Assembly: GCF_018343625.1 (NCBI RefSeq)
Contig: NZ_JAGYPG010000001.1
Location: forward strand, 416,342-480,341
DNA from: Lederbergia citri
GTDB taxonomy: Bacteria > Bacillota > Bacilli > Bacillales > Bacillaceae_C
Length of the DNA stretch: 64,000 nt
Reading direction: 5' to 3'
This document shows, piece by piece, positions 16,538 through 32,007 of this stretch; the first letter of the stretch is position 1, and each line of letters opens with the position of its first letter. Below the pieces are notes generated by a model that saw nothing but the letters and a program-made list of their open reading frames with translations, searched no databases and was not told the DNA's origin. The translations under genes were made by a program, and so were the position numbers.

Positions 16538-19297
16538 ATGGACTACAAAGATACATTATTAATGCCGAAAACAGAATTTCCGATGCGAGGAAATCTACCA
16601 AAAAAAGAGCCTGAAATTCAAGCTCATTGGAATGAAATAGACATTTATAAAAAGGTTCAAGAACGTACGAAAGGCAGACCACTTTTCGTATTACATGATG
16701 GTCCTCCTTACGCAAATGGGGATCTTCATATGGGGCACGCGTTAAATAAAACATTAAAAGATTTTATCGTTCGTTATAAATCAATGAGCGGTTACTGTGC
16801 TCCTTACGTTCCAGGCTGGGATACACATGGACTTCCGATTGAACAGGCATTAACGAATAAAGGCGTCAATCGCAAGGAAATGACTGTTGCAGAGTTTAGA
16901 GAGCTTTGTGCAAAATATGCTTATGAACAAATTGATAACCAAAGAAATGAGTTTAAGCGTCTTGGCGTAAGAGGGGATTGGGAAAATCCTTATATCACAT
17001 TGAAACCAGAATACGAAGCTCAACAAATTCAAGTTTTCGGAGAGATGGCTAAAAAAGGCTATATTTATAAAGGGAAAAAACCGGTATATTGGTCTCCTTC
17101 CAGTGAATCAGCGCTTGCCGAAGCTGAAATTGAATATAAGGATAAACGTTCTCCATCCATTTATGTTTCTTTTAACGTGGTAGATGGAAAAGGTGTCGTA
17201 GAGGAAGGAAATAAATTTATTATTTGGACGACAACTCCTTGGACAATTCCAGCAAATCTGGCCGTTGCTGTTCATCCTGATCTGGATTATGTTGTCGTAC
17301 GAGTTAACGAAGAAAAATATATAATCGCAAAAGATCTTTTAGAGAGTGTAACATCCGTTTTAGGATGGGAAAATGCCGAAACGGTTCAAACTGTAAAAGG
17401 ATCTGAATTGGAAAAAGTGGTGGCAAAACATCCGTTTTACGACAGGGAATCTATTGTCGTACTAGGTGATCATGTTACGACTGATTCTGGTACAGGATGT
17501 GTCCATACGGCTCCAGGACACGGGGAAGATGACTTCTATGTTGGGCAAAAATATAATTTAGATGTACTTTGCCCAGTTGACGATAAAGGTCATATGACAG
17601 ATGAGGCACCTGGTTTTGAAGGGTTATTTTACGATGCTGCAAATAAACCGATCACGGAAAAACTTGAAGAGGTTGGAGCATTACTGAAGCTAGAGTTTAT
17701 TACTCACTCGTATCCACATGATTGGAGAACGAAAAAACCAGTTATTTTCCGAGCTACTTCTCAATGGTTCGCATCCATCAAAGATTTCCGTCCTGAATTG
17801 CTAGATGCAATCAAAGAAGTAAAATGGGTTCCAAATTGGGGAGAAACAAGACTTTTCAATATGGTTAGAGATCGTGGAGACTGGTGTATTTCTAGACAAC
17901 GTGTGTGGGGAGTTCCAATTCCAGTGTTTTATGCTGAAAACGGAGATATTATCATTACAGATGAAACCATTTCACATGTTGCGAAATTATTTAAGGAACA
18001 AGGTTCGAATATTTGGTTTGAAAAAGAAGCTGCAGATCTTTTACCAGAAGGTTTTACACATCCTGGAAGTCCAAATGGCATTTTTACGAAAGAAACGGAT
18101 ATTATGGATGTTTGGTTTGACTCAGGTTCTTCTCATCAAGGTGTATTAGTTGAGAGAGATGACTTGCAGCGCCCTGCTGATCTTTACTTAGAAGGTTCTG
18201 ACCAATATAGAGGATGGTTTAACTCTTCCCTTACTACAGCGGTGGCGGTAACAGGAAAAGCTCCTTATAAAGGCGTTTTGAGCCATGGATTCGTTCTAGA
18301 TGGTGAAGGAAGAAAAATGAGTAAGTCTTTAGGAAACGTAATTGTTCCTGCAAAAATAACGAATCAACTTGGAGCGGAAATTGTTCGCCTATGGGTTTCC
18401 TCTGTAGATTATCAAGCGGATGTTCGTATTTCCGATTCTATTTTGAAACAAGTAAGTGAAGTGTACCGAAAAATTCGCAATACATTCCGTTTCTTGTTAG
18501 GAAATCTTGCAGATTTCAATCCTACTGTTGATGCTATCGAATATGGCAAGCTTAGAGAAGTGGACCAATTTATCTTAGTAAGATTAAATAACTTAATTAA
18601 AGAAGTAAGGGATTCGTATGAAGAATATGAATTCATGAATATTTACCATGCTGTAAACAATTTCTGTACACTTGATCTCAGCTCTTTCTATATGGATTTT
18701 GCGAAAGATGTATTATATATCGAATCCAAAAACAATTTTGAGCGCAGAGCAATGCAAACCGTTATGTATGAGAGTGTTGTAGCACTTGCAAAATTACTTT
18801 CACCAATTTTATCTCATACGGCAGACGAAGTTTGGGTGCATATCCCTGGTGTTCAAGAAGAAAGTGTTCAGCTTACTGATTTGCCGGAGTTTAAAGACTT
18901 GCAAGGTGCTGAAGAACTTGAGAAAAAATGGTCACAGTTCTTAAAGCTACGAGATGATGTTTTAAAAGCACTAGAAGAAGCTAGAAACGAAAAAGTAATT
19001 GGAAAATCTCTAACAGCAAAAGTAATCTTGTATGTAAATGATGAAGTAAAAGCTTTGTTAGATAGCCTTTCTGAGAGTATGAATCAATTATTCATTGTTT
19101 CTGGATTTGAAGTGGCAGGTTCAATCGAAGAAGCTCCTACTAATGCATTAAAACTGAATCATGCAGCCATTATCGTAGAAAAAGCCGAAGGAGAAACTTG
19201 TGAAAGATGTTGGGTTGTGACTCCTGATGTAGGTAAGGACAGCGACCATCCGACACTTTGTCCGCGCTGTGCAGCAGTTGTTAAAGCAGATTATTGA
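16538..19297 (+). CDS. ileS: isoleucyl-tRNA synthetase
   Basis: A 919-residue class I aminoacyl-tRNA synthetase that charges tRNA-Ile. The HIGH-type signature is [14 protein letters not shown], the editing (CP1) domain follows with [13 protein letters not shown] and [12 protein letters not shown], the KMSKS signature is [11 protein letters not shown], and the C-terminal zinc site is CERCW ... CPRC. ATG 16538 has ATGGAGG ten bases upstream; longer in-frame extensions run into the repeat. It is controlled by the upstream T-box. A terminator follows, and no ylyA gene is present before lspA. Confidence 0.97.
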   Translation: MDYKDTLLMPKTEFPMRGNLPKKEPEIQAHWNEIDIYKKVQERTKGRPLFVLHDGPPYANGDLHMGHALNKTLKDFIVRYKSMSGYCAPYVPGWDTHGLPIEQALTNKGVNRKEMTVAEFRELCAKYAYEQIDNQRNEFKRLGVRGDWENPYITLKPEYEAQQIQVFGEMAKKGYIYKGKKPVYWSPSSESALAEAEIEYKDKRSPSIYVSFNVVDGKGVVEEGNKFIIWTTTPWTIPANLAVAVHPDLDYVVVRVNEEKYIIAKDLLESVTSVLGWENAETVQTVKGSELEKVVAKHPFYDRESIVVLGDHVTTDSGTGCVHTAPGHGEDDFYVGQKYNLDVLCPVDDKGHMTDEAPGFEGLFYDAANKPITEKLEEVGALLKLEFITHSYPHDWRTKKPVIFRATSQWFASIKDFRPELLDAIKEVKWVPNWGETRLFNMVRDRGDWCISRQRVWGVPIPVFYAENGDIIITDETISHVAKLFKEQGSNIWFEKEAADLLPEGFTHPGSPNGIFTKETDIMDVWFDSGSSHQGVLVERDDLQRPADLYLEGSDQYRGWFNSSLTTAVAVTGKAPYKGVLSHGFVLDGEGRKMSKSLGNVIVPAKITNQLGAEIVRLWVSSVDYQADVRISDSILKQVSEVYRKIRNTFRFLLGNLADFNPTVDAIEYGKLREVDQFILVRLNNLIKEVRDSYEEYEFMNIYHAVNNFCTLDLSSFYMDFAKDVLYIESKNNFERRAMQTVMYESVVALAKLLSPILSHTADEVWVHIPGVQEESVQLTDLPEFKDLQGAEELEKKWSQFLKLRDDVLKALEEARNEKVIGKSLTAKVILYVNDEVKALLDSLSESMNQLFIVSGFEVAGSIEEAPTNALKLNHAAIIVEKAEGETCERCWVVTPDVGKDSDHPTLCPRCAAVVKADY

Positions 19298-19354
19298 TCA
19301 ATAGCGCAATCTATTAAATAATAACAGCTTAGACCTGATAGGTAGATAAAAATA

Positions 19355-19386
19355 GAAAGCCTTCCGTTTTGGCGGAAGGCTTTTAA
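19355..19386 (+). terminator. intrinsic terminator after ileS
   Basis: AAAGCCTTCCG-ttttgg-CGGAAGGCTTTT, an 11-pair stem with a six-base loop followed by T residues. Confidence 0.92.
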
Positions 19387-19458
19387 AATCCTGTCTAAAT
19401 ATTAACATTTATGCTAAAATGCACGAAGGACATCTTTCTTAGAATCGGGGGAAACATA

Positions 19459-19935
19459 ATGATATATTATGCTATTGCATTATTTGTAATCGCTATTGAT
19501 CAGCTAACTAAATGGATTATTGTACATAATATGGACGTGGGAGAAAGAATTACGATTATTGATAATCTATTTTACATCACTTCACATCGTAATCGTGGAG
19601 CTGCGTGGGGAATCTTGGAAAATCAAATGTGGTTATTTTACATTATTACAATTATAGTAGTTGGAGCTGTCATTTATTATTTAGAGAAACATGCGAAGGG
19701 AAAACCTTTATTTCAGCTAAGTTTGGCTTTTATTTTAGGGGGAGCCATAGGAAACTTTTTAGATCGCTTATTTAGAAAAGAAGTGGTCGACTTTTTGGAT
19801 ACGTATATTTTTACGTACGATTTTCCGATTTTCAATGTCGCTGATTCTGCTTTAACAATCGGTGTAGCATTAATTTTCATCCAAATGATTAAAGAGGGAC
19901 GCGAAGAAAAGGTGAAACGTAATGGACATAATTGA
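19459..19935 (+). CDS. lspA: lipoprotein signal peptidase (signal peptidase II)
   Basis: LspA removes signal peptides from prolipoproteins in the membrane. The 158-residue protein has four membrane segments. Conserved boxes are [37 protein letters not shown] and [11 protein letters not shown]; the last two carry the catalytic aspartates. ATG 19459 is chosen by alignment and the upstream GGGGGAAAC; a longer in-frame ATG at 19411 has no ribosome site. It overlaps rluD by 14 bases, so the two are co-translated. Confidence 0.95.
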   Translation: MIYYAIALFVIAIDQLTKWIIVHNMDVGERITIIDNLFYITSHRNRGAAWGILENQMWLFYIITIIVVGAVIYYLEKHAKGKPLFQLSLAFILGGAIGNFLDRLFRKEVVDFLDTYIFTYDFPIFNVADSALTIGVALIFIQMIKEGREEKVKRNGHN

Positions 19936-20833
19936 ACACGTAACAACCCATTCTGAAAATGGCGAAAGACTCGATAAGCTTATAACTGGCCTGCAAGCAG
20001 AGTGGTCTCGTTCCCAAGTCCAACTATGGATTCGCGATGGGCACGTAGAGGTAAATGGGAAAAAAGAAAAAGCAAATTATAAATGCAACGAAAATGACCT
20101 CATTGTGATTACGATCCCTGATCCGGAACCTTTAAATATTGAACCTGAACATATGGAGCTGGATATATATTTTGAGGATGCTGATGTTCTTGTTGTCAAT
20201 AAGCCGAAGGGAATGGTAGTTCATCCTGCACCAGGTCATTATACGGGTACGCTTGTCAATGGGATTATGGCGCATTGTAAAGATTTGTCTGGAATAAATG
20301 GGATTATGCGACCTGGTATCGTCCATCGAATTGATAAAGATACTTCTGGATTATTAATGATTGCCAAAAATGATGCTGCTCATGTAAGTCTTGTTAATCA
20401 GCTTGTTGATAAATCAGTAACTCGCAAATATTTTGCGCTCGTCCATGGTGTCATTCCGCATGATCATGGAACGATAGATGCCCCGATAGGTAGAGATAAA
20501 GATGATAGGCAAAGTATGACAGTCATTGAAGGCGGCAAGCATGCTGTCACTCATTTTAATGTTCTTGAGAGATTTGATCAGTATACATATATTGAGTGTG
20601 TTTTGGAGACAGGGAGGACCCATCAAATTCGTGTCCATATGAAATATATTGGATATCCATTAGTTGGAGATCCTAAATACGGTCCTCGAAAAACATTAAA
20701 TACAGATGGTCAGGTTTTGCATGCTGGTATTCTTGGATTTATGCATCCAAGGACAAATGAATATATGGAATTTTCCGCGCCGCTGCCTGACTATTTCATT
20801 AACCTATTAGCAAATTTACGGAATAATAATTGA
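19922..20833 (+). CDS. rluD: RluD-family 23S rRNA pseudouridine synthase
   Basis: A 303-residue pseudouridine synthase with an N-terminal S4 domain ([20 protein letters not shown]) and the RluA catalytic domain. The catalytic Asp is in [12 protein letters not shown] at about residue 138, and [13 protein letters not shown] is the C-terminal motif. The B. subtilis equivalent is ylyB. The exact target uridines cannot be read from sequence. The -35 box of the pyr promoter overlaps its stop codon. Confidence 0.9.
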   Translation: MDIIEHVTTHSENGERLDKLITGLQAEWSRSQVQLWIRDGHVEVNGKKEKANYKCNENDLIVITIPDPEPLNIEPEHMELDIYFEDADVLVVNKPKGMVVHPAPGHYTGTLVNGIMAHCKDLSGINGIMRPGIVHRIDKDTSGLLMIAKNDAAHVSLVNQLVDKSVTRKYFALVHGVIPHDHGTIDAPIGRDKDDRQSMTVIEGGKHAVTHFNVLERFDQYTYIECVLETGRTHQIRVHMKYIGYPLVGDPKYGPRKTLNTDGQVLHAGILGFMHPRTNEYMEFSAPLPDYFINLLANLRNNN

Positions 20834-20858
20834 CAAATGAATACGTAAGTATTATAGT
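20830..20858 (+). promoter_or_regulatory. SigA promoter of the pyr operon
   Basis: TTGACA (20830-20835), a 17-base spacer and TATAGT (20853-20858). The -35 overlaps the TGA stop of rluD. Transcription would begin about 20 bases before the first PyrR-binding site. Confidence 0.88.
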
Positions 20859-20880
20859 GTTTATAGTTTCATAAGCACCT

Positions 20881-21558
<678 letters not shown>

Positions 21559-21569
21559 TTCCCTTTTAA

Positions 21570-21675
21570 ATACAGTCCCGTGAGGCTGGCAAAGGGAGGA
21601 TGCATGAAGCTAATCTAAGCTTCTTCTTAATTGTACCCCTCTTTGTCAAAATTGGACTTAGAGGGGCTTTTTATT
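21570..21675 (+). promoter_or_regulatory. second PyrR-dependent attenuator, before pyrB
   Basis: AGTCCCGTGAGGCTGGCAAA (about 21573-21592) matches the PyrR-binding core. It is followed by a terminator with stem CCCCTCT / AGAGGGG (21636-21666) and a CTTTTTATTT tail. In B. subtilis three such elements surround pyrR and pyrP. Here there are two, and this one leads straight to pyrB. Confidence 0.88.
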
Positions 21676-22721
<1,046 letters not shown>

Positions 22722-22732
22722 GAGATGACAAG

Positions 22733-24001
22733 ATGAATTGGCTCATTAAAAACGCACTTTCGATTGATGGAGGATTAACTGATCTTAGAATATCAGATGG
22801 AAAAATTGCTGAAATAGGTGAAAGTCTCGTAAATAATGGTGAAGAAGAGTTTGATGCAACAGGCTTAACGATAGCACCTGGCTTTGTAGATCTTCACATT
22901 CATTTACGTGAACCTGGAGGCGAACATAAAGAGACGATTGAAACAGGTACGCTTGCTGCAGCGAAAGGTGGTTTTACTACAGTAGCTGCAATGCCGAATA
23001 CAAAGCCAGTACCAGATAACGCGGATCAAATGAACTGGCTAGTAAATGAATGTAAAAAACGTGGGTCTGTAAAAGTTTTGCCATATGCTGCGATTACGAA
23101 AAATCAAGAAGGTAACGAGCTTGTTGATTTTGCTGCGTTGAAAGAAGCTGGTGCCTTCGCTTTTACAGATGATGGAGTTGGTGTTCAAACGGCTGGCATG
23201 ATGTATGAAGCGATGAAAAAAGCGGCGGAGCTGAATATGGCAATCGTCGCTCATTGTGAAGATAATTCATTAATTTATGGTGGAGCCGTTCACGAAGGAA
23301 CTTATTCGAAGCAGTCAGGAATCCCGGGAATCCCGTCCATTTGCGAGTCTGTTCATATCGCTAGAGATGTATTACTTGCCGAGTCAGCAGGATGCCATTA
23401 TCACGTATGTCATATAAGTACGAAAGAATCTGTAAGGGCAGTAAGAGATGCGAAACGAGCAGGCATTCATGTAACGGCAGAAGTTTCTCCACATCACTTA
23501 CTCCTGTCTGATGAGGATATCATTGGTGAGGATACAAACTTTAAAATGAATCCACCTTTAAGGGGAACAGAAGACCGCGAGGCATTAATCGAAGGTTTGC
23601 TGGATGGAACAATTGACTTTATTGCAACCGATCATGCTCCTCATGCTGCTGAAGAAAAGGCAAAAGGAATGAAATTAGCGCCATTTGGAATCGTTGGATT
23701 AGAAACGGCATTCCCGCTTTTATATACACATTTTGTAGAAAAAGGTATTTGTACATTGAAGCAGCTGATTAATTGGCTGACAGTTATTCCATCGAAAACA
23801 TTTGGGCTTAAAAATGGAACATTGGAAATTGGACAAGATGCTGATATGACGTTGCTTGACTTAAATCAAGAGAAAGAAATTAACCCTGAAAATTTCGCTT
23901 CAAAAGGAAAAAATACACCTTTTGGAGGGTGGAATTGTAAAGGATGGCCAGCTGCAACATTTGTAAATGGAGAATTAATTTGGTCTGAAGGGAATGAATG
24001 A
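22733..24001 (+). CDS. pyrC: dihydroorotase
   Basis: PyrC cyclises carbamoyl aspartate to dihydroorotate. The 422-residue amidohydrolase has the metal-site motif [24 protein letters not shown], a later VAHCED, HICHVS-type [11 protein letters not shown] and the final metal/catalytic [15 protein letters not shown] 22733 has AGGAGATGA seven bases upstream. Its stop overlaps the pyrAA start in an ATGA. Confidence 0.96.
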   Translation: MNWLIKNALSIDGGLTDLRISDGKIAEIGESLVNNGEEEFDATGLTIAPGFVDLHIHLREPGGEHKETIETGTLAAAKGGFTTVAAMPNTKPVPDNADQMNWLVNECKKRGSVKVLPYAAITKNQEGNELVDFAALKEAGAFAFTDDGVGVQTAGMMYEAMKKAAELNMAIVAHCEDNSLIYGGAVHEGTYSKQSGIPGIPSICESVHIARDVLLAESAGCHYHVCHISTKESVRAVRDAKRAGIHVTAEVSPHHLLLSDEDIIGEDTNFKMNPPLRGTEDREALIEGLLDGTIDFIATDHAPHAAEEKAKGMKLAPFGIVGLETAFPLLYTHFVEKGICTLKQLINWLTVIPSKTFGLKNGTLEIGQDADMTLLDLNQEKEINPENFASKGKNTPFGGWNCKGWPAATFVNGELIWSEGNE

Positions 24002-25104
24002 TAATGAAACGGAAACTAGTACTTGAAGATGGAACTGTATTTGTAGGCGAAGCTTTCGGAAGTGAAATTGATTCATTTGGAGAAGTTGTTTTTCATACAG
24101 GTATGACTGGTTATCAAGAAGTAATATCAGATCCTTCAAATTACGGACAGATCATAACATTTAGTTATCCGTTAATTGGAAATTATGGCATTAACCGAGA
24201 TGATTTTGAAAGCATCCAGCCTGTCATCAAAGGAGTTATCGTAAAGGAAGCGAGTGACTTCCCGTCCAATTGGCGCAGTAATATGTCGCTAAGTGAATTT
24301 TTACAATTAAAAAATATACCTGGCATTGCAGGAATAGACACTAGAATGCTAACGAGATTAATAAGGGATAAAGGAACGTTAAAAGGGACGATTTGTGGAT
24401 TTGAAGAAAATACAGAATCGATTCTTGCACAATTACAATCCGATACACACTCCGAAAATCTAGTATCAAAAGTTTCTGTCACAAAGCCTTTTCCAAGTCC
24501 TGGACGTGGGAAAAGTGTCGTCGTAGTCGATTTCGGAGTCAAGCACGGAATTTTACGAGAGCTTACGGAGCGAGGCTGCGATATTAAAGTGGTCCCTTAT
24601 CACACATCGGCTGAAGAAATCATTTCCATAAAACCTGATGGAGTATTGCTCTCTAATGGACCGGGAAATCCAGAGCATATTCAAGAAGTTTGCAAAATGA
24701 TTCAAGAAGTCCAACGTCATTTTCCTTTATTCGGAATTGGGCTAGGACATCAATTATTTGCCCTTGCTAATGGCTGCAAGATTGAGAAGATGGTTTCCGG
24801 ACATAGAGGGTCAAGTTATCCTGTACAGGAACTAGAATCCGGCAAAATCATTTTCACTTCCCAAAATCACGGTTATGAAGTAGTAGAATCAACAATTGAT
24901 CCTTCAGTTCTTAAGATTACACACAAAGCGTTAAATGGAGGTTCAATTGAAGGAATAAAACATAAGCATGTTCAGGCATTCTCACTCCAATATGAACCAG
25001 AAGCTTCTCCAGGATCAGAGGATGGGAAAAAGGCATTCGATCAATTTATCAAAATCATGAATGAACAAAATGGAAGGGTGGAGCAACATGCCAAAACGTA
25101 CTGA
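23998..25104 (+). CDS. pyrAA: carbamoyl-phosphate synthase small subunit with a degenerate glutaminase active site
   Basis: CarA normally hydrolyses glutamine and passes ammonia to CarB. The 368-residue protein is full length, with an intact N-terminal domain ([34 protein letters not shown]) and the GATase fold ([32 protein letters not shown]). But the nucleophile elbow reads FGIGLGHQ: the catalytic Cys of GICLGHQ is Gly248 (codon GGG, 24739-24741). The catalytic His of QYHPEA is Glu333 (codon GAA, 24994-24996). The triad Glu335 and the glutamine-contact Leu249 and Gln252 remain. Glutaminase activity should be lost, leaving CarA as a structural partner and ammonia as donor. ATG 24004 is an alternative start two codons in. 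Confidence 0.93.
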   Translation: MIMKRKLVLEDGTVFVGEAFGSEIDSFGEVVFHTGMTGYQEVISDPSNYGQIITFSYPLIGNYGINRDDFESIQPVIKGVIVKEASDFPSNWRSNMSLSEFLQLKNIPGIAGIDTRMLTRLIRDKGTLKGTICGFEENTESILAQLQSDTHSENLVSKVSVTKPFPSPGRGKSVVVVDFGVKHGILRELTERGCDIKVVPYHTSAEEIISIKPDGVLLSNGPGNPEHIQEVCKMIQEVQRHFPLFGIGLGHQLFALANGCKIEKMVSGHRGSSYPVQELESGKIIFTSQNHGYEVVESTIDPSVLKITHKALNGGSIEGIKHKHVQAFSLQYEPEASPGSEDGKKAFDQFIKIMNEQNGRVEQHAKTY

Positions 25105-28100
25105 TATTGAAAGTATTTTAGTAATTGGGTCAGGTCCTATCGTCATCGGACAAGCAGCAGAATTTGATTACGCTGGAACGCAGGCATGTCTAGCTTTGAA
25201 AGAAGAAGGTTATCGCGTCATCTTAATCAATTCAAACCCCGCCACCATAATGACGGATACTGAAATTGCAGATGCAGTATATATTGAACCAATCACTCTT
25301 GAGTTTGTTTCAAGAATTATCCGCAAAGAAAGACCAGATGCCATTCTTCCTACATTAGGGGGACAAACGGGATTAAATATGGCGATGCAACTTGCAAAAG
25401 CGGGAGTCTTAGAAGAATGTGAAGTTGAAATTCTTGGTACGAGACTTTCCGCCATCGAACAAGCGGAAGACCGTGACCAATTCAGAGAACTGATGAATAC
25501 GTTGAATGAGCCTGTACCAGACAGCGATATTGTACACACTCTTGAAGAAGCAATCGCTTTTACTGAACAAGTAGGTTTTCCAATTATCGTACGCCCTGCT
25601 TATACATTAGGGGGAACAGGCGGAGGAATTTGTGAAAATCTAGATGAATTAAAGGAAATTGTAACAAGTGGATTAAAATATAGTCCTGTTGGACAATGTT
25701 TAATTGAAAAAAGTATTGCAGGATTTAAAGAAATTGAATTTGAAGTAATGCGCGATAGCAATGATAATGCAATAGTTGTTTGTAATATGGAAAACGTGGA
25801 TCCAGTCGGAATTCATACTGGTGACTCTATTGTTGTAGCTCCATGTCAAACATTGAGTGATAGAGAAGTTCAGATGATGAGAAATGCATCACTAAAAATC
25901 ATTCGCGCACTTGGAATTGAAGGGGGTTGTAACGTCCAACTCGCTTTAGATCCGAATAGCTTTAATTACTATCTAATTGAAGTAAATCCGCGTGTCAGTC
26001 GCTCTTCTGCGCTTGCCTCAAAAGCAACTGGATTTCCAATTGCGAAGCTGGCAGCAAAAATCGCGGCCGGTTATACACTGGATGAAATTATGAATCCTGT
26101 AACAGGTAAAACATACGCATGTTTTGAGCCGGGAATCGACTATGTTGTAACAAAAATTCCAAGATGGCCATTTGATAAATTTGAATCTGCGAATCGCAGG
26201 CTCGGAACACAAATGAAAGCGACAGGCGAGGTAATGGCGATTGGACGCACTTTTGAGGAATCATTATTAAAAGCAGTTAGATCGCTTGAAAGTAATGTCT
26301 TCCATTTAGAACATCCAGACGGCGATCGTTATGATCGAGATTTTTTACAAGCACAGATAGTAAAAGCAACAGATGAACGCTTGTTTTATCTCGGAGATGC
26401 TTTAAGACAAGGGATATCCATTGAAGAAATTCATGAGTGGAGCAAAATTGATCTTTTCTTCTTATATAAACTAGAAAAGATCGTAAAACTGGAAGAAATC
26501 TTAAGAGAACAACGATTTAATATTGAAGTTGGAAGAAAAGCAAAAGAGTACAGTTTCTCGGATAAAATGATAGCAAAATTATGGGAAACTGATGAAAAAA
26601 CAGTGTATGAATGGCGTAAAACAAATGGAATTATACCAGTCTATAAAAAAGTTGACACTTGCGCCGGAGAGTTTGAATCTGATACTCCATATTTTTACGG
26701 AACATATGAAATTGAAAATGAATCGATTAAAACGGATAAAACGAGCGTTGTCGTAATTGGATCTGGACCAATTAGGATTGGGCAAGGAATTGAATTTGAT
26801 TATGCGACTGTTCATAGCGTATGGGCGATTCAAGAAGCTGGATATGAAGCGATTATCATTAACAGCAACCCTGAGACTGTATCAACAGACTTCAGTATCT
26901 CCGACAAACTTTATTTTGAGCCACTAACAATTGAAGATGTTATGCATATCATCGATCTAGAGCAGCCGGAAGGGGTAGTTGTCCAATTTGGCGGACAAAC
27001 TGCAATCAACCTTGCAGGTGCCCTTGAAGAAAGAGGAGTTAAAATTCTTGGCACATCACTTGAAAGCTTAGATCGAGCTGAAAATAGAGATAAGTTTGAA
27101 CACGCGTTACAAGAACTTGATATTCCTCAGCCAAAAGGAAAAACGGCTTTCTCGGTCGAAGAAGCAGTGAAAATCGCTACAGAAATTGGTTATCCAGTTC
27201 TCGTTAGACCTTCTTATGTGCTAGGAGGTCGTGCGATGGAAATTGTCTACGAAGAGCATGAACTTCTTCATTATATGGATAATGCTGTAAAGGTGAATCC
27301 AGATCAACCGGTACTCGTCGATCGCTATTTGGTTGGTAAGGAAATTGAAGTAGATGCCATTTCAGATGGAGAAAATGTACTTATTCCAGGAATTATGGAA
27401 CATATTGAAAGAGCAGGGGTCCATTCAGGAGATTCGATTGCTGTTTACCCTCCACAAAATATAAGCGAAGAAATGAAAGAAAAAATTGTCGATTATACGA
27501 TTAGACTTGCAAGAGGTCTAGAAATTGTCGGACTGTTAAACATCCAATATGTTATTTCGCAAAATGAATTATATGTAATCGAAGTAAACCCTCGTTCAAG
27601 CCGGACCGTACCATTCCTAAGTAAAATCACAGGTATTCCAATGGCAAATGTAGCAACGAAAGTAATCCTTGGTTCGTCGTTACCATCATTAGGTTACGAA
27701 ACTGGAATTGCTCCGGAACAAAAAGGTGTATATGTGAAAGTGCCAGTATTCTCCTTTGCCAAACTAAGAAGAGTAGATATCACACTAGGACCTGAAATGA
27801 AATCAACAGGTGAGGTAATGGGTAAGGATAAAACGATGGAAAAAGCACTGTATAAAGGGCTTGTTGCATCAGGCATGAATATTAAAACATATGGAACAGT
27901 TTTGATAACAGTGGCAGATAAAGACAAAAGTGAGGCACTGGAGCTTGCGAAAAGATTTTCCATGATCGGTTATCGAATTATTGCAACAAGCGGAACTGCA
28001 GCTATGATGCAAAAGGCAGGAATCAAAGTTGAGGTCGTTGATAAAATTGGCTCAACAGGTCCAACACTCATAGATGTGATTAGGCAAGGAAAAGCTCAGA

Positions 28101-28299
28101 TCGTTATTAATACACTAACAAAAGGAAAACAACCAGAACGGGATGGATTCAGAATTAGACGTGAGTCTGTTGAAAATGGCGTGGCTTGTTTAACATCACT
28201 TGATACTGCCGAAGCGATTCTTGGAGTACTGGAATCAATGGTCTTCTCAGCAGAGGCAATGGGAAAAGGAGAAACTGAGCTGAAAGAGGCGATGTTTCA

Positions 28300-28303
<4 letters not shown>
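25088..28303 (+). CDS. pyrAB: carbamoyl-phosphate synthase large subunit
   Basis: CarB makes carbamoyl phosphate from bicarbonate, ammonia and two ATP. The 1071-residue protein has two homologous ATP-grasp halves: the first begins [20 protein letters not shown] and contains [13 protein letters not shown] and [18 protein letters not shown]; the second begins [20 protein letters not shown] and contains [15 protein letters not shown] and [20 protein letters not shown]-terminal MGS-like regulatory domain follows ([37 protein letters not shown]). No active-site loss was noticed. It overlaps pyrAA by 17 bases. ATG 25088 is chosen by alignment. Confidence 0.96.
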
Positions 28304-30702
<2,399 letters not shown>

Positions 30703-31329
30703 GTGATTTCTGAAAAAATTGCTGAAAAACTATTAGAAATAGAAGCTGTATTTTTACGACCAAATGATCCATTCACTTGGTCTTCCGGTTTAAAATCACC
30801 AATTTATTGTGATAATCGAATGACGCTTTCATATCCAGCATTAAGAAAAGAAATTGCTAATGGACTTGTAGAGTTAATTAAAAAAGAATTCCCTAAAGCC
30901 GAATTAATTGCTGGAACTGCAACCGCTGGGATTCCTCATGCCGCATGGGTTAGCGACCTTCTAGAATTGCCCATGTGCTACGTTAGATCTTCTGCAAAAA
31001 GCCACGGAAAAGGAAATCAAATCGAAGGAAAGATTTCAGAAGGGCAAAAAGCTGTTGTCATTGAAGATTTGATCTCAACAGGAGGAAGCGCCATTGCCGC
31101 TGCAGAGGCACTCCGTTCTGCTGGTATTGATGTACTAGGCATTTTGTCCATTTTTACATATGAACTGGACAAAGGAAAACAGAGATTGGAAGAAGCGAAT
31201 GTAAAAGCTGTTTCATTGACTGATTATAGCAATCTTATTAAAGCGGCATTAAATAAAGGCATTATCGAAGAAAAAGATGTATTCCTTTTAGAAAGCTTTA
31301 GGGAAAATCCGGAAGCATGGAGTAAGTAG
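30703..31329 (+). CDS. pyrE: orotate phosphoribosyltransferase
   Basis: PyrE makes OMP from orotate and PRPP. The 208-residue protein has the flexible-loop [11 protein letters not shown] and the PRPP loop [20 protein letters not shown]. It begins at GTG 30703 directly after the pyrF stop. It is the last gene of the operon; a tandem hairpin array and then a terminator follow. Confidence 0.95.
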   Translation: MISEKIAEKLLEIEAVFLRPNDPFTWSSGLKSPIYCDNRMTLSYPALRKEIANGLVELIKKEFPKAELIAGTATAGIPHAAWVSDLLELPMCYVRSSAKSHGKGNQIEGKISEGQKAVVIEDLISTGGSAIAAAEALRSAGIDVLGILSIFTYELDKGKQRLEEANVKAVSLTDYSNLIKAALNKGIIEEKDVFLLESFRENPEAWSK

Positions 31330-31379
31330 GAGTAGTGACAATCCTATTAAGATATGCTAAATCGTAAGTCGAACACTAA

Positions 31380-31676
31380 TTCTCGACGAAAGCTAATTAA
31401 ATTCCAATTTCGTCGAGAAAAAAGCAGTAATACTCGATGAAAGCAATTGAATTTCCAATTTCGTCGAGAATAATGTAGTAATTCTCGATGAAAACAATTT
31501 AACTTTTAATTTGGTCGAGAATAAAGCGGTAATTCTCGATGAAGCCAATGTAATTTCCAATTTCATCGAGAATAAAGTGGTAATTCTCGATGAAAGCAAT
31601 ATAATTTCCAATTTCGTCGAGAATAAAGCAGTAATTCTCGACGAAATCAATTTAACTTCCTATTTCATCGAGAATT
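31380..31676 (+). repeat. six tandem 51-bp hairpin units
   Basis: The motif TCTCGAYGAA (second copy ACTCGATGAA) recurs at 31381, 31432, 31483, 31534, 31585 and 31636, an exact 51-base period. Each unit closes with TTTCGTCGAGAA (or TTTCATCGAGAA, one copy TTTGGTCGAGAA), the inverted repeat of its own start. Each can therefore fold into a stem of about 11-12 pairs around an AT-rich loop, joined to the next by TAAAGCRGTAA-type linkers. It lies between convergent pyrE and rqcH. There are no spacers of independent sequence, so it is not CRISPR. Confidence 0.92.
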
Positions 31677-31742
31677 AGCACTGATTTCCGTTGTAAGCAA
31701 ACAATTTTTCATTTTCTCAGAGAACCAACGTTTGCACATTTT

Positions 31743-31780
31743 CAAGCAGGGGATTCAATTGGAACCTGCTTGTTTTTTTA
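31743..31780 (+). terminator. intrinsic terminator, pyr operon side
   Basis: CAAGCAGG (31743-31750) pairs with CCTGCTTG (31765-31772) and is followed by seven T residues. It lies downstream of the tandem array. Confidence 0.8.
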
Positions 31781-31949
31781 TTTATTAATTGCGTACATAA
31801 TTCTATATAAATAATACATCTTTCGCATTCAATTTCTAAACAAAGTCTACAATTATTTGGATCAAACGGATTATATTCAAAACCATAATTAAAATGCTAA
31901 AGTAAACGGAAAAATCTATTACTGTTCTAATGATAATTTCATTTCTTTT

Positions 31950-31987
31950 AAAAAAATAACTGTCCCATAGCACCATACAGGACAGTT
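31950..31987 (-). terminator. intrinsic terminator of rqcH
   Basis: On the minus strand AACTGTCC / GGACAGTT (31980-31987 with 31958-31965) is followed by a run of T residues (plus-strand A tract at 31951-31957). It ends about 20 bases past the rqcH stop. Confidence 0.85.
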
Positions 31988-32007
31988 TCTTTAATCGTAA
32001 TTTAATT

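Noticed and set aside
31393-31650. An 85-codon minus-strand frame with a 17-residue periodic sequence
   Set aside because: It is an artefact of the 51-bp tandem hairpin array, whose period is a multiple of three; there is no ribosome site.
31380-31676. Possible CRISPR array
   Set aside because: The repeats are contiguous at 51 bases, with self-complementary units and no unique spacers; no cas genes are nearby.
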